From Acidimicrobiaceae bacterium (GTDB lineage Bacteria; Actinomycetota; Acidimicrobiia; Acidimicrobiales; Palsa-688): 34,637 bases of DNA. Each line of letters begins with the position of its first letter. Within the stretch, counting starts at the first letter, position 1. Below, in pieces: positions 5,724-16,485 of this stretch. The position numbers and the translations under genes are program-made. The notes beneath the pieces were generated by a model, which searched no databases, had not been told where the DNA came from, and saw nothing but the letters and a program-made list of their open reading frames with translations. The stretch lies in NCBI GenBank assembly GCA_030838025.1, contig JAUTXM010000331.1:1-34637 (forward strand). The letters run 5' to 3'.

Positions 5724-7382
5724 ATGTTCGGGCGTCGTCGCTCGGCGGTCACCGCCGCCGCCATGGCCTTGGCCATGGTCATTGTTCCCCTGTCGCCCGC
5801 GCCGGCGTCGGCGTCGGCGAGCCTCCTGGGGTTGCCCACGAGCCGGGTCATCGTCACGGGACCGGGCATCGCCGGTGCCAGCACCCTCGTGACCGGCCTC
5901 GGTGGCCAGGTCGTCAACGCCCTCCCGGTTGTCGGCGGAATCGTCGCTGACGTCCCCTCGGTCCTCCTCGGTGCGCTGGGGGCCATTCCTGGCGTGGTCG
6001 TCACTCCAGACGTGCCGGTCTCGGTCGCTGAGGGTGGCACGGGCAGCCCCGGCCGGCCGCCGGCCGCCGTGTACCCCGCCGCGACCGGTGCCAGCCAGCT
6101 CGCCGCCAGTGGCAACACCGGCCAAGGGGTCCGAGTGGCGGTGCTCGACACGGGCGTCGCCAACCTCCCCGACTTCGCGGGACGCCTGGTCGGTGGCGTC
6201 GACCTGAGCGGCGAGAACAATCCCTTCCGGGACAGCTACGGCCACGGGACCTTCGTCGCCGGGCTCATCGCGGGCAACGGTGCGTCCTCCGGGGGCCAGT
6301 ACTCCGGTGAGGCGCCGGGAGCCGACCTGGTGTCGGTGAAGGTGGCGGGGTCGTCGGGAAAGACGGATTTGGCGACCCTCCTCCTGGGCGTCGGCTGGGT
6401 CGTCGACCATCAGGCCAGTGATCACATCGGGGTGCTGAACATGTCCCTCGGCGCCGCCCCGTTCGCGTCGACGGTGCTGAACCCCCTCGACATGGCGGTC
6501 GAAGCGGCTTGGCGCAGCGGCGTTGCGGTGGTCGCGTCGGCCGGGAACGCCGGGCCGTTCAACGGCACCATCCTCACTCCGGGCGATGACCCGCTCGTCA
6601 TCACGGTGGGCGCGCTGGACGACCACGGCACCGCCAGCGTGGCCGACGACACGATGGCGGACTTCAGCAGCGTTGGTCCCACCACTCCCGACGGCTGGTT
6701 CAAGCCCGACCTGGTGGCTTCGGGACGCTCCGTCGTCAGCCTCCGGGTTGCCGGCTCCACCCTCGATCGGGCGTACCCCTCGGCCCGCATCGGCAGCGCC
6801 AACTTCGTCGGTTCCGGTACCTCGTTCAGCGCCGCCATCACCAGCGGCGCGGCGGCACTGGCGCTCCAGGACGGGACGATCGCCCATCAGCCCGATGCCC
6901 TCAAGGCCAAGCTGCTAGGAGGGGCGACCAACGGGCCGGTGGGCAACCCGTTCGTCGATGGCCATGGCTCGCTCAACGCCTATTGGGCCGCGCTGGCGCA
7001 AAACGTCAGCCTGCAGCAGACCGCCCCGCTGCTTCCGGCACTGCCCCTGATTCCCGTCTCGCTCGCGACCACGTGGAGCGGCTCGGCGTGGAATGGCAGC
7101 GCCTGGAACGGGTCGGCGTGGAACGGGTCGGCGTGGAACGGCAGCGCCTGGAACGGGTCGGCGTGGAACGGGTCGGCCTGGAATGGGTCGGCCTGGAACG
7201 GGTCGGCCTGGAATGGGTCGGCCTGGAATGGCAGCGCCTGGAATGGCAGCGCCTGGAACGGCTCGGCGTGGAACGGGTCGGCGTGGAACGGTTCCGCCTG
7301 GAATGGCTCGGCGTGGAACGGGTCCGCTTGGAACGGGTCGGCATGGAACGGTTCCGCCTGGAATGGCTCGGCGTGGAACTGA
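5724..7382 (+). CDS. Secreted subtilisin-like serine protease (S8) with C-terminal GSAWN repeats
   Basis: This 552-residue protein begins MFGRRRSAV and has a clear signal peptide ending near ASA (about residue 35). A propeptide-like region (about 36-125) follows, then the S8 catalytic domain. The triad is visible: Asp142 in AVLDTG, His174 in YGHGTFVAG, Ser367 in GTSFSAA, with the oxyanion Asn in ASAGNAG. After a linker the protein ends in 20 exact copies of Gly-Ser-Ala-Trp-Asn, the last Asn being the final residue. The upstream in-frame TTG 5661 is rejected because ATG 5724 puts the positively charged signal-peptide start at the N-terminus. Actinobacterial subtilases with Trp/Ser/Asn pentapeptide tails are familiar, but the tail's role is not. 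The repeats may act as a cell-wall anchor or an assembling spacer. Confidence 0.9.
   Translation: MFGRRRSAVTAAAMALAMVIVPLSPAPASASASLLGLPTSRVIVTGPGIAGASTLVTGLGGQVVNALPVVGGIVADVPSVLLGALGAIPGVVVTPDVPVSVAEGGTGSPGRPPAAVYPAATGASQLAASGNTGQGVRVAVLDTGVANLPDFAGRLVGGVDLSGENNPFRDSYGHGTFVAGLIAGNGASSGGQYSGEAPGADLVSVKVAGSSGKTDLATLLLGVGWVVDHQASDHIGVLNMSLGAAPFASTVLNPLDMAVEAAWRSGVAVVASAGNAGPFNGTILTPGDDPLVITVGALDDHGTASVADDTMADFSSVGPTTPDGWFKPDLVASGRSVVSLRVAGSTLDRAYPSARIGSANFVGSGTSFSAAITSGAAALALQDGTIAHQPDALKAKLLGGATNGPVGNPFVDGHGSLNAYWAALAQNVSLQQTAPLLPALPLIPVSLATTWSGSAWNGSAWNGSAWNGSAWNGSAWNGSAWNGSAWNGSAWNGSAWNGSAWNGSAWNGSAWNGSAWNGSAWNGSAWNGSAWNGSAWNGSAWNGSAWNGSAWN
7080..7379 (+). repeat. 20 tandem 15-bp repeats encoding Gly-Ser-Ala-Trp-Asn
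   Basis: The 300 bp are 20 uninterrupted 15-bp units. The amino acids do not vary, while the synonymous positions do (GGC/GGG/GGT, AGC/TCG/TCC, GCG/GCC/GCT/GCA, AAC/AAT), which shows selection on the peptide. Some multi-unit blocks recur with the same codon pattern, pointing to duplication of several units at once. Confidence 0.97.
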
Positions 7383-7421
7383 CCCCCGCGTCGAGTGCCG
7401 GCTGTCCTCGTTAGGAGTGGT

Positions 7422-9989
<2,568 letters not shown>

Positions 9990-10781
9990 CTACGCGACGA
10001 CGTCCACGGGGGTGCCGACCGGCACCACCTTGATGGCATTGATGGTCTCGGGGCTGACCCGGACGCAGCCGTGCGACGATGCCACGCCCCTGGTGGATCC
10101 GGGGTCGGAGGGATACCCGTGGATAGCCACCGTGCCATCCCCGCCATCGAACTCGGTGAACACGTTCGAATGCGTCCCGAGGATCAGGACCGTCGGGCCG
10201 TAGATGTACTGCTGGCGCTTGGGCGTCGCCACGATGGCATCGACGAACGAGGCACCGGTCGGCGTCGGCCACTGCGGCCGGCCCACCCCGACGGGCGCCG
10301 AATACACCGGGAGCGCCCCTTGATACAGGGTCAGGTTGCGTTGGCAGACCGAGATGACGATGTGGTACGGGGTGGTGCTGAACGTCAGACTTTGGGCGGG
10401 CACCCAACCAGACGAACCGTTGGGACGGCTGTCGAGCCGGAGCTGGATCCAGCCGTTCTGTTGGCCGAGCACCGGCCGGGTCGATGGACCGCCCCACGGC
10501 TCCTTCAGGTGTCCCACGGCCGGCCCACCGGGTATGGCCGAGTACGCCAGGGCGGCCGCGGTGGGCGTCGCCAGCTGGGTCAGCGAATCGCCGGTCGTGG
10601 TCGTCGCCTCGGGACACCCGGGAATCGTGGTGCTCGTGGTGCTGGTGGTGCTGGTGGTCGGCGGTACCGTCGTCAGCAGGGCCGAGTCTTGGGAAACCTC
10701 GACGGAATGGGCGCAGCCCGCGGCCAGGACGATCGCCAGCGCGATGCCTGCCCCCCTGATTGCCGCCCCCCTCACAGCCAC
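9990..10781 (-). CDS. L,D-transpeptidase (YkuD) lipoprotein
   Basis: 263 residues. A signal peptide with lipobox LAAGC (Cys near residue 23) predicts membrane anchoring outside the cell. A Thr/Ser/Pro-rich linker follows, then an SH3-like segment (about 70-135, ending SSGWVPAQ) and the YkuD domain. The catalytic motif is HGYPSDPGSTRGVASSHGCVRV, with Cys239 and the preceding His. The family makes 3-3 peptidoglycan cross-links or attaches proteins to the wall. Its stop abuts the convergent kinase stop with no gap. GTG 10781 is 4 nt after the upstream gene's stop, with AGGTG before it; GTG 10775 is an alternative. It is probably cotranscribed with the 181-residue gene upstream. Confidence 0.92.
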   Translation of the reverse strand: MAVRGAAIRGAGIALAIVLAAGCAHSVEVSQDSALLTTVPPTTSTTSTTSTTIPGCPEATTTTGDSLTQLATPTAAALAYSAIPGGPAVGHLKEPWGGPSTRPVLGQQNGWIQLRLDSRPNGSSGWVPAQSLTFSTTPYHIVISVCQRNLTLYQGALPVYSAPVGVGRPQWPTPTGASFVDAIVATPKRQQYIYGPTVLILGTHSNVFTEFDGGDGTVAIHGYPSDPGSTRGVASSHGCVRVSPETINAIKVVPVGTPVDVVA

Positions 10782-10785
10782 GAAA

Positions 10786-11331
10786 TTACACCTGTTTGCG
10801 GTCGCCGGATTCGCGGAATGGCGTCGGAGCGTCGCCGAGCAGGACCTGGGCCCGCATTTCTGTCACAAACCATCGCCGGAGATCGGCCACGACCGGCATC
10901 GGGGGTTCGGTCAACAGCACGCCGATACGGCAATAGTCGTCGAGTTCTTCCATCATGGCCAAGAAGGCGACCGCCGCCTCGACCGACGCCTCGCTCGGTT
11001 GGGGCCAGCGTCCCTCGAGCTCGACGTGGGTCGTCCCGCCGGCTCGGGCCTCGGCGACCACCTCCCGGTAGCCCTCACGGGCGGCTGCGAAACGCCCGGA
11101 GAGCCGAATGGCCAACTCGAGGAGCCGAGCCGGCATGTCGGCCGGGGCCGGCTCCAAGGCGGCGATCAGCTCGCATTCGCGAACCACGGCGTCGTTCCAC
11201 TCCTGTAGCGCCAGATAGGCGTCGATCGGCACGCCGAGGAAGTGCACGACCGCCGGGTCAGTGCCGGTCGGGGGGGTGCCGGTCGCCTCGCTCGCCGGCT
11301 CGGCCCCGTCAAATCTCGATGTCTCCATCAC
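10786..11331 (-). CDS. Uncharacterised helical protein, possibly the C-terminal part of a disrupted HATPase regulator
   Basis: 181 residues, mostly helical and acidic, with HFLGVPIDAYLALQEWNDAVVRECELI in the middle. The start (GTG 11331 or ATG 11328) has no ribosome binding site. Upstream of it the same frame reads DGRAVHISIRDSPASV, the end of a HATPase_c_2 (anti-sigma/RsbW-like) domain, and is broken by a TAG at 11397-11395. The intact ancestor was probably one protein: an N-terminal ATP-binding domain followed by this helical domain. What remains may be expressed from an internal start or may be decaying. It lies 4 nt before the L,D-transpeptidase start. No function is claimed. Confidence 0.6.
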   Translation of the reverse strand: MMETSRFDGAEPASEATGTPPTGTDPAVVHFLGVPIDAYLALQEWNDAVVRECELIAALEPAPADMPARLLELAIRLSGRFAAAREGYREVVAEARAGGTTHVELEGRWPQPSEASVEAAVAFLAMMEELDDYCRIGVLLTEPPMPVVADLRRWFVTEMRAQVLLGDAPTPFRESGDRKQV

Positions 11332-11534
11332 GCTGGCGGGCGAATCGCGGATCGAGATGTGGACGGCGCGCCCATCAGAGGAGAGCCCGAGGAGCTACGG
11401 CGGGGCGGCGTGGAGGAGGGCATTGGATGCCAACTCGGTCGCCCCGATCGCAGCCCGGTAGGCCCACGCGCCCGATGGTCAAGCCGGCTGGCCGCGTCGT
11501 CGGGCACCGCCCACTGCTCCTCATGTGCGGTCAC
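11332..11534 (-). pseudogene. Remnant of a HATPase_c_2 (anti-sigma-like) domain
   Basis: Fragments of an RsbW-like ATP-binding domain appear in two minus-strand frames. One frame gives MTAHEEQWAVPDDAASRL (from ATG 11534). A second gives YRAAIGATELASNALLHAAPP (11460-11398), which holds the N-box ELxxNALLH. A TAG at 11397-11395 interrupts, then LLGLSSDGRAVHISIRDSP continues in that frame into the downstream 181-residue gene. One frameshift near 11465-11480 and one nonsense codon would explain the pattern. Sequencing error is an alternative. Confidence 0.45.
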
Positions 11535-11576
11535 GGCGCTCGATGATATGCAGGCCTCTTGCCAGGAACCCAGGGT

Positions 11577-12926
11577 TCAGCGATCGACGTCGCCCATGAC
11601 CGGGTCGATGCTGGCGATAACCGGCACCGCATCGGCGATCAACCCGCCGCGCAGCATGGGCGGCAGGGCCTGCAGATTGGTGAAGCTGGGCGCCCGGATG
11701 TGCAACCGGTACGGCTTGTTGGCACCCTCGGACACCAGGTAGCACCCGAGCTCGCCCCGGGGCGACTCGATGGGCACATACGTCTCGCCCGGCGGCACCC
11801 GGAAGCCCTCGGTGAACAGCTTGAAATGGTGGATCAGCGCTTCCATGGACTCGTCGATTCGCGACCGCGGGGGCGGCGTGACCTTGCGGTCCTGGACGCG
11901 GTAGTCGCCCGCGGGCAGCAGATCGAGGATCTGGCGGGCGATGTGGACCGACTCGCGGATCTCGTTCAGCCGGATGAGGAACCGGTCCCAACAGTCGCCG
12001 GCGCTGCCGACGATCACGTCGAAGTCGACCGAGTCGTAGGCCAGGTAGGGCAGGTCCCGCCGCAGGTCGGAGGGCACGCCGGTCGAGCGGAGGATGGGGC
12101 CGCTGGCACCGAGGGCGATGGCCTGCTCGGCCGTGATGGCCCCTACCCCCGACAGTCGCTGGTGAAAGAGCGGCTGCTGGGCGACGAAGGTGTTGTACTG
12201 GTCGAGCCGCTTGTCCATGGTGTCGCAGATGGCCTGCACGTCGTCTCGCCAGCCATCGGGAAGATCGGCGGCCACGCCCCCGGGCCGGATGTAGTTGTGG
12301 TTCATGCGCAGCCCCGTGACCTTCTCGAAGAACGAGAGGATCAGCTCCCGTTCCCGGAAGCCCACGATCATGACCGTCGTGGCACCGAGTTCGGCCCCCA
12401 TGGTGGCGATGGAGACCAGGTGCGACGTGACCCGGTTGAGCTCGCACATGAGCATCCGGATCCACGTGGCTCGAGGCGGGATCTCGACATCGAGCAGTCG
12501 CTCGACGGCCAGCGAGTAGGCCAGTTCGTTGTAGAACGGCGAGAGATAGTCCATCCGGGTGACGTTGGTCGAGCCCTGGATGTACATCAGCTCCTCGGCG
12601 GTCTTCTCCATGCCCGTGTGCAGGTACCCGATCACGGGCTTGCTGCGCAGGATGTTCTCGCCTTGGAGTTCCAGCATCAACCGCAGGACGCCGTGCGTCG
12701 AGGGGTGCTGGGGCCCCATGTTGATGATCATGGTCTCGTCTTCGCGCACCTCGAAGTCGACGTCTTCCATGTCGAGCACGTGGCCCTCGGCCAGGCGCAG
12801 GACGGCGCCCGACTCCTCCTGGAGAACCTGGGGCGGGGTGGCCGCGCGGGGCGCCATTTCCTGGGCCCCTTCCCAGGTCAGCCGGCCGATCTGACTCGAA
12901 GTCGGGACATCGGTCACGTCGCTCAT
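11577..12926 (-). CDS. nuoD: NADH-quinone oxidoreductase subunit D (NuoD, 49-kDa subunit)
   Basis: 449 residues. The complex I 49-kDa subunit is recognised from NMGPQHPSTHGVLRLMLEL near residue 68, GYLHTGMEKTAEELMY, MDYLSPFYNELAYSLAVERLL, RMLMCELNRVTSHL, FEKVTGLRMNHNYIRPGG, GECYRV-like GDYRVQDRKVTPPPRSRI and the C-terminal IASIDPVMGDVDR. It contributes to the quinone site at the base of the peripheral arm. The ATG at 12926-12924 overlaps the kinase stop (ATGA), so translation is coupled to the two-component genes. No other nuo gene is in the window, unlike the usual nuoA-N cluster, so it may be a relocated or second copy. A longer open frame reaching 13391 is rejected because its extension is antisense-like sequence inside the kinase. 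Confidence 0.93.
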   Translation of the reverse strand: MSDVTDVPTSSQIGRLTWEGAQEMAPRAATPPQVLQEESGAVLRLAEGHVLDMEDVDFEVREDETMIINMGPQHPSTHGVLRLMLELQGENILRSKPVIGYLHTGMEKTAEELMYIQGSTNVTRMDYLSPFYNELAYSLAVERLLDVEIPPRATWIRMLMCELNRVTSHLVSIATMGAELGATTVMIVGFRERELILSFFEKVTGLRMNHNYIRPGGVAADLPDGWRDDVQAICDTMDKRLDQYNTFVAQQPLFHQRLSGVGAITAEQAIALGASGPILRSTGVPSDLRRDLPYLAYDSVDFDVIVGSAGDCWDRFLIRLNEIRESVHIARQILDLLPAGDYRVQDRKVTPPPRSRIDESMEALIHHFKLFTEGFRVPPGETYVPIESPRGELGCYLVSEGANKPYRLHIRAPSFTNLQALPPMLRGGLIADAVPVIASIDPVMGDVDR

Positions 12927-14386
12927 TGATCGGATGCTACTGCCGCGTCGCCGCTGGTGGCGGGTGCCGCCGCAGCCGCGGCGCCGACGTCGGCCGGTGC
13001 CGCCGCTTCGGGGACCGTCGGCAGCCAGACCGTGAATGTGGCGCCTCCGCCGGGGGTGGCGGTGGCAGCCACCGTGCCGCCATGGGCGGCGACGATGGCG
13101 GCGACGATCGCCAGGCCCAACCCCGCCCCGCCGTTCTGCCGCGATCGCGACGGGTCGGCCCGGTAGAAGCGTTCGAAGACCTGGCCGCCGCTGTCGGTCG
13201 GCAGTCCCGGACCGTTGTCCGACACCTCGATGACCCCCGACCCGGTACGGGCGCCCACCCGCACCAGGGCGGCCGTGCCAGGCGGGGTGTGGGCCCGCAC
13301 GTTGGCCAGCAGGTTGTCGACGACCTGGCGCAGCCGGGCGGCGTCGCCGGTGACCTCCACGGTGTGGTTGGCCTCCAGTCGAACGGGCCACCGCGGTCCC
13401 ACGGCGGCGGCGGCACCGACCGCTTCGGCCACCAACCCGACCAGTTCGACCGGCTGTTGCTCGAGCGGGCGACCCTCGTCCAACCGGGCCAGGAGCAACA
13501 GGTCCTCCACCAGCTCGCCCATGCGCACCGTCTCGCTGCGGATACCCGACAGCACCCGGGCCAGATCCTCGGGACGGTTGGCGGCGCCGCGCTCGAACAG
13601 CTCGGCGTAGGCGCCGATGGCCGCGACTGGGGTGCGCAGCTCGTGGGAGGCATCGGCGACGAAGCGGCGGAGCCGTTCTTCAGACTGCCGGAGCTGGTGC
13701 TCGGTGGTGTCACGAGCCGAGAAGGCGTCCTGGATGCGGGTCAGCATGACGTTCAAGGTGCTCGCCAGTCGACCCACCTCGGTTGCCTCGGTGTCGCCGG
13801 GGACCCGGCGGGACAAATCGCCATCTGCGATGGCCGCGGCAGTCTGTTCCATGTCCTCCAACGGGCGCAGGCTCAAGCGGATCAGCCACCAGCCGAGGGT
13901 GACGACTCCGAACAGGGCGAGAACGGTGACCGCGAAGTCGACGCGCGCCTGGTGGTGGAGGGTGATGGCCACCTGGTCGAGCGGCAGGGCCGTGATCAGC
14001 TGGCTTCCGTCTGGGTATTGCGAGGCGAGCACCCGGTAGCTGCGATGGGGAGACTGCACCGAGGGTGCGTTGAACCACACCTCGGCGCGGTGACTGCTCC
14101 CCGACGTCGTGAAGTCCGAGATATGGGCGGGCAGGTTGGGCTCGTCCGGCCCTTCGGGGATCACCTTGACGGGGCGGTCGGCGGCGTTGCGGATCTCGAC
14201 GAAACCACCGACCAGGCCGACCGAGACCGAAGTCGTCTCCGCCGTCGTGCGGAACGATTCCAACCGGGCGTCGACCTGGCTGTACAGGTTGGACCGCAGC
14301 TGCGAGTAGGTGGCGAAGTCGGCGACGACCAGGGCGATTGCCACCATCGCCGCGGCTGCGAGCAGCAGCCGGCCGCGCAGCGACAT
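12923..14386 (-). CDS. Sensor histidine kinase (HAMP, HisKA, HATPase)
   Basis: 487 residues. An N-terminal transmembrane helix (about 7-27), a periplasmic region (about 30-150), a second helix (about 150-172) and a HAMP domain (LSLRPLEDMEQTAAAIADGD) lead to HisKA with His248 in SHELRTPVAA. The HATPase shows N-box VDNLLANVRAHT, DNGPGLP and GGAGLGLAI. The tail is Ala/Pro-rich and low complexity. The layout is that of actinobacterial OmpR-partner kinases such as MprB/TcrY. It starts immediately after the response regulator stop (no gap) and overlaps nuoD by 4 nt. The stimulus is unknown; the coupling to nuoD hints at a respiratory or redox cue, which is inference only. Confidence 0.93.
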   Translation of the reverse strand: MSLRGRLLLAAAAMVAIALVVADFATYSQLRSNLYSQVDARLESFRTTAETTSVSVGLVGGFVEIRNAADRPVKVIPEGPDEPNLPAHISDFTTSGSSHRAEVWFNAPSVQSPHRSYRVLASQYPDGSQLITALPLDQVAITLHHQARVDFAVTVLALFGVVTLGWWLIRLSLRPLEDMEQTAAAIADGDLSRRVPGDTEATEVGRLASTLNVMLTRIQDAFSARDTTEHQLRQSEERLRRFVADASHELRTPVAAIGAYAELFERGAANRPEDLARVLSGIRSETVRMGELVEDLLLLARLDEGRPLEQQPVELVGLVAEAVGAAAAVGPRWPVRLEANHTVEVTGDAARLRQVVDNLLANVRAHTPPGTAALVRVGARTGSGVIEVSDNGPGLPTDSGGQVFERFYRADPSRSRQNGGAGLGLAIVAAIVAAHGGTVAATATPGGGATFTVWLPTVPEAAAPADVGAAAAAAPATSGDAAVASDQ

Positions 14387-15076
14387 CTAGGGCCCCGGTT
14401 CGCGCAGGGCGTAGCCGACGAGGCGGATGGTGTGGATGAGCGGTGGTCCGAGCTGATCGAGCTTCTTGCGGAGATAACTCACATAGGTCTCGACCACATT
14501 GGAATCACCGCCGAAGTCGTAGTGCCAGACGTGGTCGAGGATCTGGGTCTTCGACAGCACCCGCTTCGGGTTCTGCAGGAAGAACCGCAGCAGGCTGAAT
14601 TCGGTGGCGGTGAGGTTGATCGGGACTCCGGCGCGCCAGACCTGATGGGTGTCCTCGTCCATCACCACGTCGGCGAAGCGCAAGGACCGGTCGTCGGTGT
14701 CACCCTGGGTCCGGCGAAGGATGGCGCGGGTTCGGGCCACCACCTCGGCCAGCGAGAACGGTTTGGTCACGTAGTCGTCGCCGCCGATGGCGAGCCCGGC
14801 CAGCTTGGCGTCGATGCTGTCGCGGGCGGTGAGAAACAGGATCGGCACCTTGATGCCGTCGGCCCGCAGCCGTCTCGTCACCTCCAAGCCGTCCAGATCG
14901 GGCAGCATGACGTCGAGCACGATCAGGTCCGGCGGTGCCTCCTGGGCGGCGCTGAGTGCCGATCGGCCGGTGCCCGCCACCCGGACCTCGAATCCCTCGT
15001 AGCGCAGGGCCGTGGCCACCGCGTCGACGATCGACGGTTCGTCGTCGACCACCAGGATCTGTTGGCTGCGGCTCAC
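14387..15076 (-). CDS. OmpR/PhoB-family response regulator
   Basis: 229 residues. The receiver domain (7-118) has acidic pair Asp11-Asp12, phospho-acceptor Asp55 in VLDVMLPD, the Thr of LTARDS and Lys of VTKPFS. The winged-helix DNA-binding domain (about 130-225) has LTATEFSLLRFFLQNP and VVETYVSYLRKKLD, typical of the PhoB class and the TrcR/PrrA-like actinobacterial group. The start GTG 15076 has AGGTG about 6 nt upstream. It heads a three-gene unit with the kinase and nuoD. A perfect 16-bp palindrome lies 24 nt upstream and could be an operator. Confidence 0.95.
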   Translation of the reverse strand: MSRSQQILVVDDEPSIVDAVATALRYEGFEVRVAGTGRSALSAAQEAPPDLIVLDVMLPDLDGLEVTRRLRADGIKVPILFLTARDSIDAKLAGLAIGGDDYVTKPFSLAEVVARTRAILRRTQGDTDDRSLRFADVVMDEDTHQVWRAGVPINLTATEFSLLRFFLQNPKRVLSKTQILDHVWHYDFGGDSNVVETYVSYLRKKLDQLGPPLIHTIRLVGYALREPGP

Positions 15077-15099
15077 CGGTTCACCTCTCGAGGCGCGCG

Positions 15100-15115
15100 A
15101 CGGGTACGTACCCGT
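15100..15115. promoter_or_regulatory. Perfect 16-bp palindrome upstream of the response regulator
   Basis: ACGGGTACGTACCCGT is its own reverse complement. It sits in the 151-nt gap between the two-component unit and the divergent TfoX-domain gene, 24 nt from the regulator start. It is a candidate operator; OmpR-type regulators more often bind direct repeats, so the binder may be another protein. Confidence 0.5.
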
Positions 15116-15227
15116 TTACCATCGCACGTCGGGCATTGCCGTTGCTGGGAATGCACTGTGCTTTGGCTGTGAGGTGGGCTCGCTCCGAGACCGGCTACCC
15201 CTTTTCCCAGAATTGCGAGGTGACAAG

Positions 15228-15599
15228 GTGCCATTCGAGAAGTCGCCTCCCGAACTGGTCGCCCGTTTCGACGAACTGGCCGAACTGGCGCCCGAGGCCA
15301 CTCGCAAGCAGATGTTCGGATATCCGAGCCTGGTGCTGGGCGGCCACATGTTCATGGGCCTGTTCGCCGATCATCTGGTCCTTCGCCTGGCTGACGAGGA
15401 TCGCGCTGCGCTGTTCGAGCTGGGCGGCCAGGTGTTCGAGCCCATGGCCGGACGCCCCATGAACGGCTATGTGGTCGTGCCCGATGCCCTGGTGGCCGAC
15501 ACCGACGCCGTGTCCGTGTGGGTGGAGCGGTCGTTGGGCCACGCCCGGAGCATGCCACCCAAGCAACCGAAGAAGCCCAAGGCGCCGAAAGGCCGCTAA
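15228..15599 (+). CDS. TfoX N-terminal domain protein
   Basis: 123 residues beginning (GTG) VPFEKSPPELVARFDELAE. The TfoX-N fold is recognised from RKQMFGYPSLVLGGHMFMGLFADHLVLRL and the later MNGYVVVPDAL segment. The C-terminus is a basic Lys/Pro tail (PPKQPKKPKAPKGR). Small single-domain proteins of this type are common in actinobacteria and have no settled role; the full-length TfoX competence regulator of gamma-proteobacteria is larger. GTG 15228 is chosen because GAGG lies 7 nt upstream. The open frame reaching back to 15012 overlaps the divergent response regulator gene and lacks homology there. Confidence 0.8.
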   Translation: MPFEKSPPELVARFDELAELAPEATRKQMFGYPSLVLGGHMFMGLFADHLVLRLADEDRAALFELGGQVFEPMAGRPMNGYVVVPDALVADTDAVSVWVERSLGHARSMPPKQPKKPKAPKGR

Positions 15600-15660
15600 C
15601 GGTGCGGCCCGCGGTCGGCCGGCGGGCGGGCTGTGGGCTGGGCGACCCGGCGGTCCGGCT

Positions 15661-16485
15661 CTAGGCAGTGCGGCGGTAGCGGCCGACGGCCAGGGCGGCG
15701 AAGACGACGGTGATGCCGGTCATCCAGGCCAACGCCACCAGGACGGGTCGGGTCGTGGCCCCGCCGCCGGCCAGGGCCCGCACCGCCGAGTTGACGGCGC
15801 TGACCGGTTGGTGGTCGGCGTAGGCCCGCAAAAGACGGGGCATCCGGTTGGTCGGCACGAAGGCATTGGATGCGAATACCAGCAACGCCATGAACGGGAA
15901 CGCCCCGGCCTGGGCCGCTTCGGCGTTGCCGGCCGACAACCCGATCAGAGCCATGATCCACGACATGGCGAAGCCGAAGCCGAGCATGAGCAGAACTGCG
16001 CCGATGAAGGGGATGACGCCGGCGTGGATGCGGAAGCCGACGAGGAAGCCCATGGCCACCATGAGGATGATGACGAAGAGGTTGCGGACGACGTCGGCCA
16101 GGGTCCGGCCGGCCAGCACCGCCGAGCGGGCCATAGGGAGGGATCGGAAGCGCTCGATGATCCCGGTCTGCAGGTCGGTTGCCAAGCCGACGCCGGTGTT
16201 GACCGAGCCGAAGGTCACGGTCTGCACGAAGACACCCGGCATCAAGTAGTCGACGTAGGACATGCCGGGCGGAGCCTGGATGGCGCCGCCGAAGACGTAG
16301 CGGAAGAGGAGCACGAAGATGATCGGCTGGATGGTCGAGAAGACCAGCGTGGTCGGCGTGCGAACCAAGGCGATGAGGTTGCGGTGGGCGATGGCCAGCG
16401 CATCGGCGACGATGGCGCTCGCCGGCGGTCGGTCCTGGAGGCCAAGGTCCTCGGCCGCGGGGCTCGGGGGGGAGAGCGTGGTCAC
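15661..16485 (-). CDS. ABC-2 type transporter permease (DrrB-like)
   Basis: 274 residues with six predicted transmembrane segments, starting with a cytoplasmic stretch and the helix around TLVFSTIQPIIFVLLFRYVFG. The segment GMSYVDYLMPGVFVQTVTFGS is typical of the daunorubicin-resistance (DrrB) ABC-2 permeases. With the ATPase it should form an exporter for a hydrophobic compound; the substrate is unknown. The GTG start (16485) overlaps the ATPase stop by 4 nt (GTGA), so the pair is translationally coupled. The gene is transcribed away from the MarR gene at 17630. Confidence 0.92.
   Translation of the reverse strand: MTTLSPPSPAAEDLGLQDRPPASAIVADALAIAHRNLIALVRTPTTLVFSTIQPIIFVLLFRYVFGGAIQAPPGMSYVDYLMPGVFVQTVTFGSVNTGVGLATDLQTGIIERFRSLPMARSAVLAGRTLADVVRNLFVIILMVAMGFLVGFRIHAGVIPFIGAVLLMLGFGFAMSWIMALIGLSAGNAEAAQAGAFPFMALLVFASNAFVPTNRMPRLLRAYADHQPVSAVNSAVRALAGGGATTRPVLVALAWMTGITVVFAALAVGRYRRTA

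Noticed and set aside
7080..7379. CRISPR array
   Set aside because: The repeats are 15 bp, contiguous without spacers and in frame with the protease.
11479..11481. A third selenocysteine TGA in the broken HATPase region
   Set aside because: The family has no Sec, and an additional TAG and a frame change in the same region point to decay.
12927..13391. N-terminal extension of nuoD
   Set aside because: It lies antisense-like inside the kinase gene in another frame, and ATG 12926 gives the expected NuoD length.
12926..15172. Long plus-strand open frame of 748 codons
   Set aside because: It is antisense to the kinase and response regulator, has no recognisable domain, and reflects high-GC codon bias.
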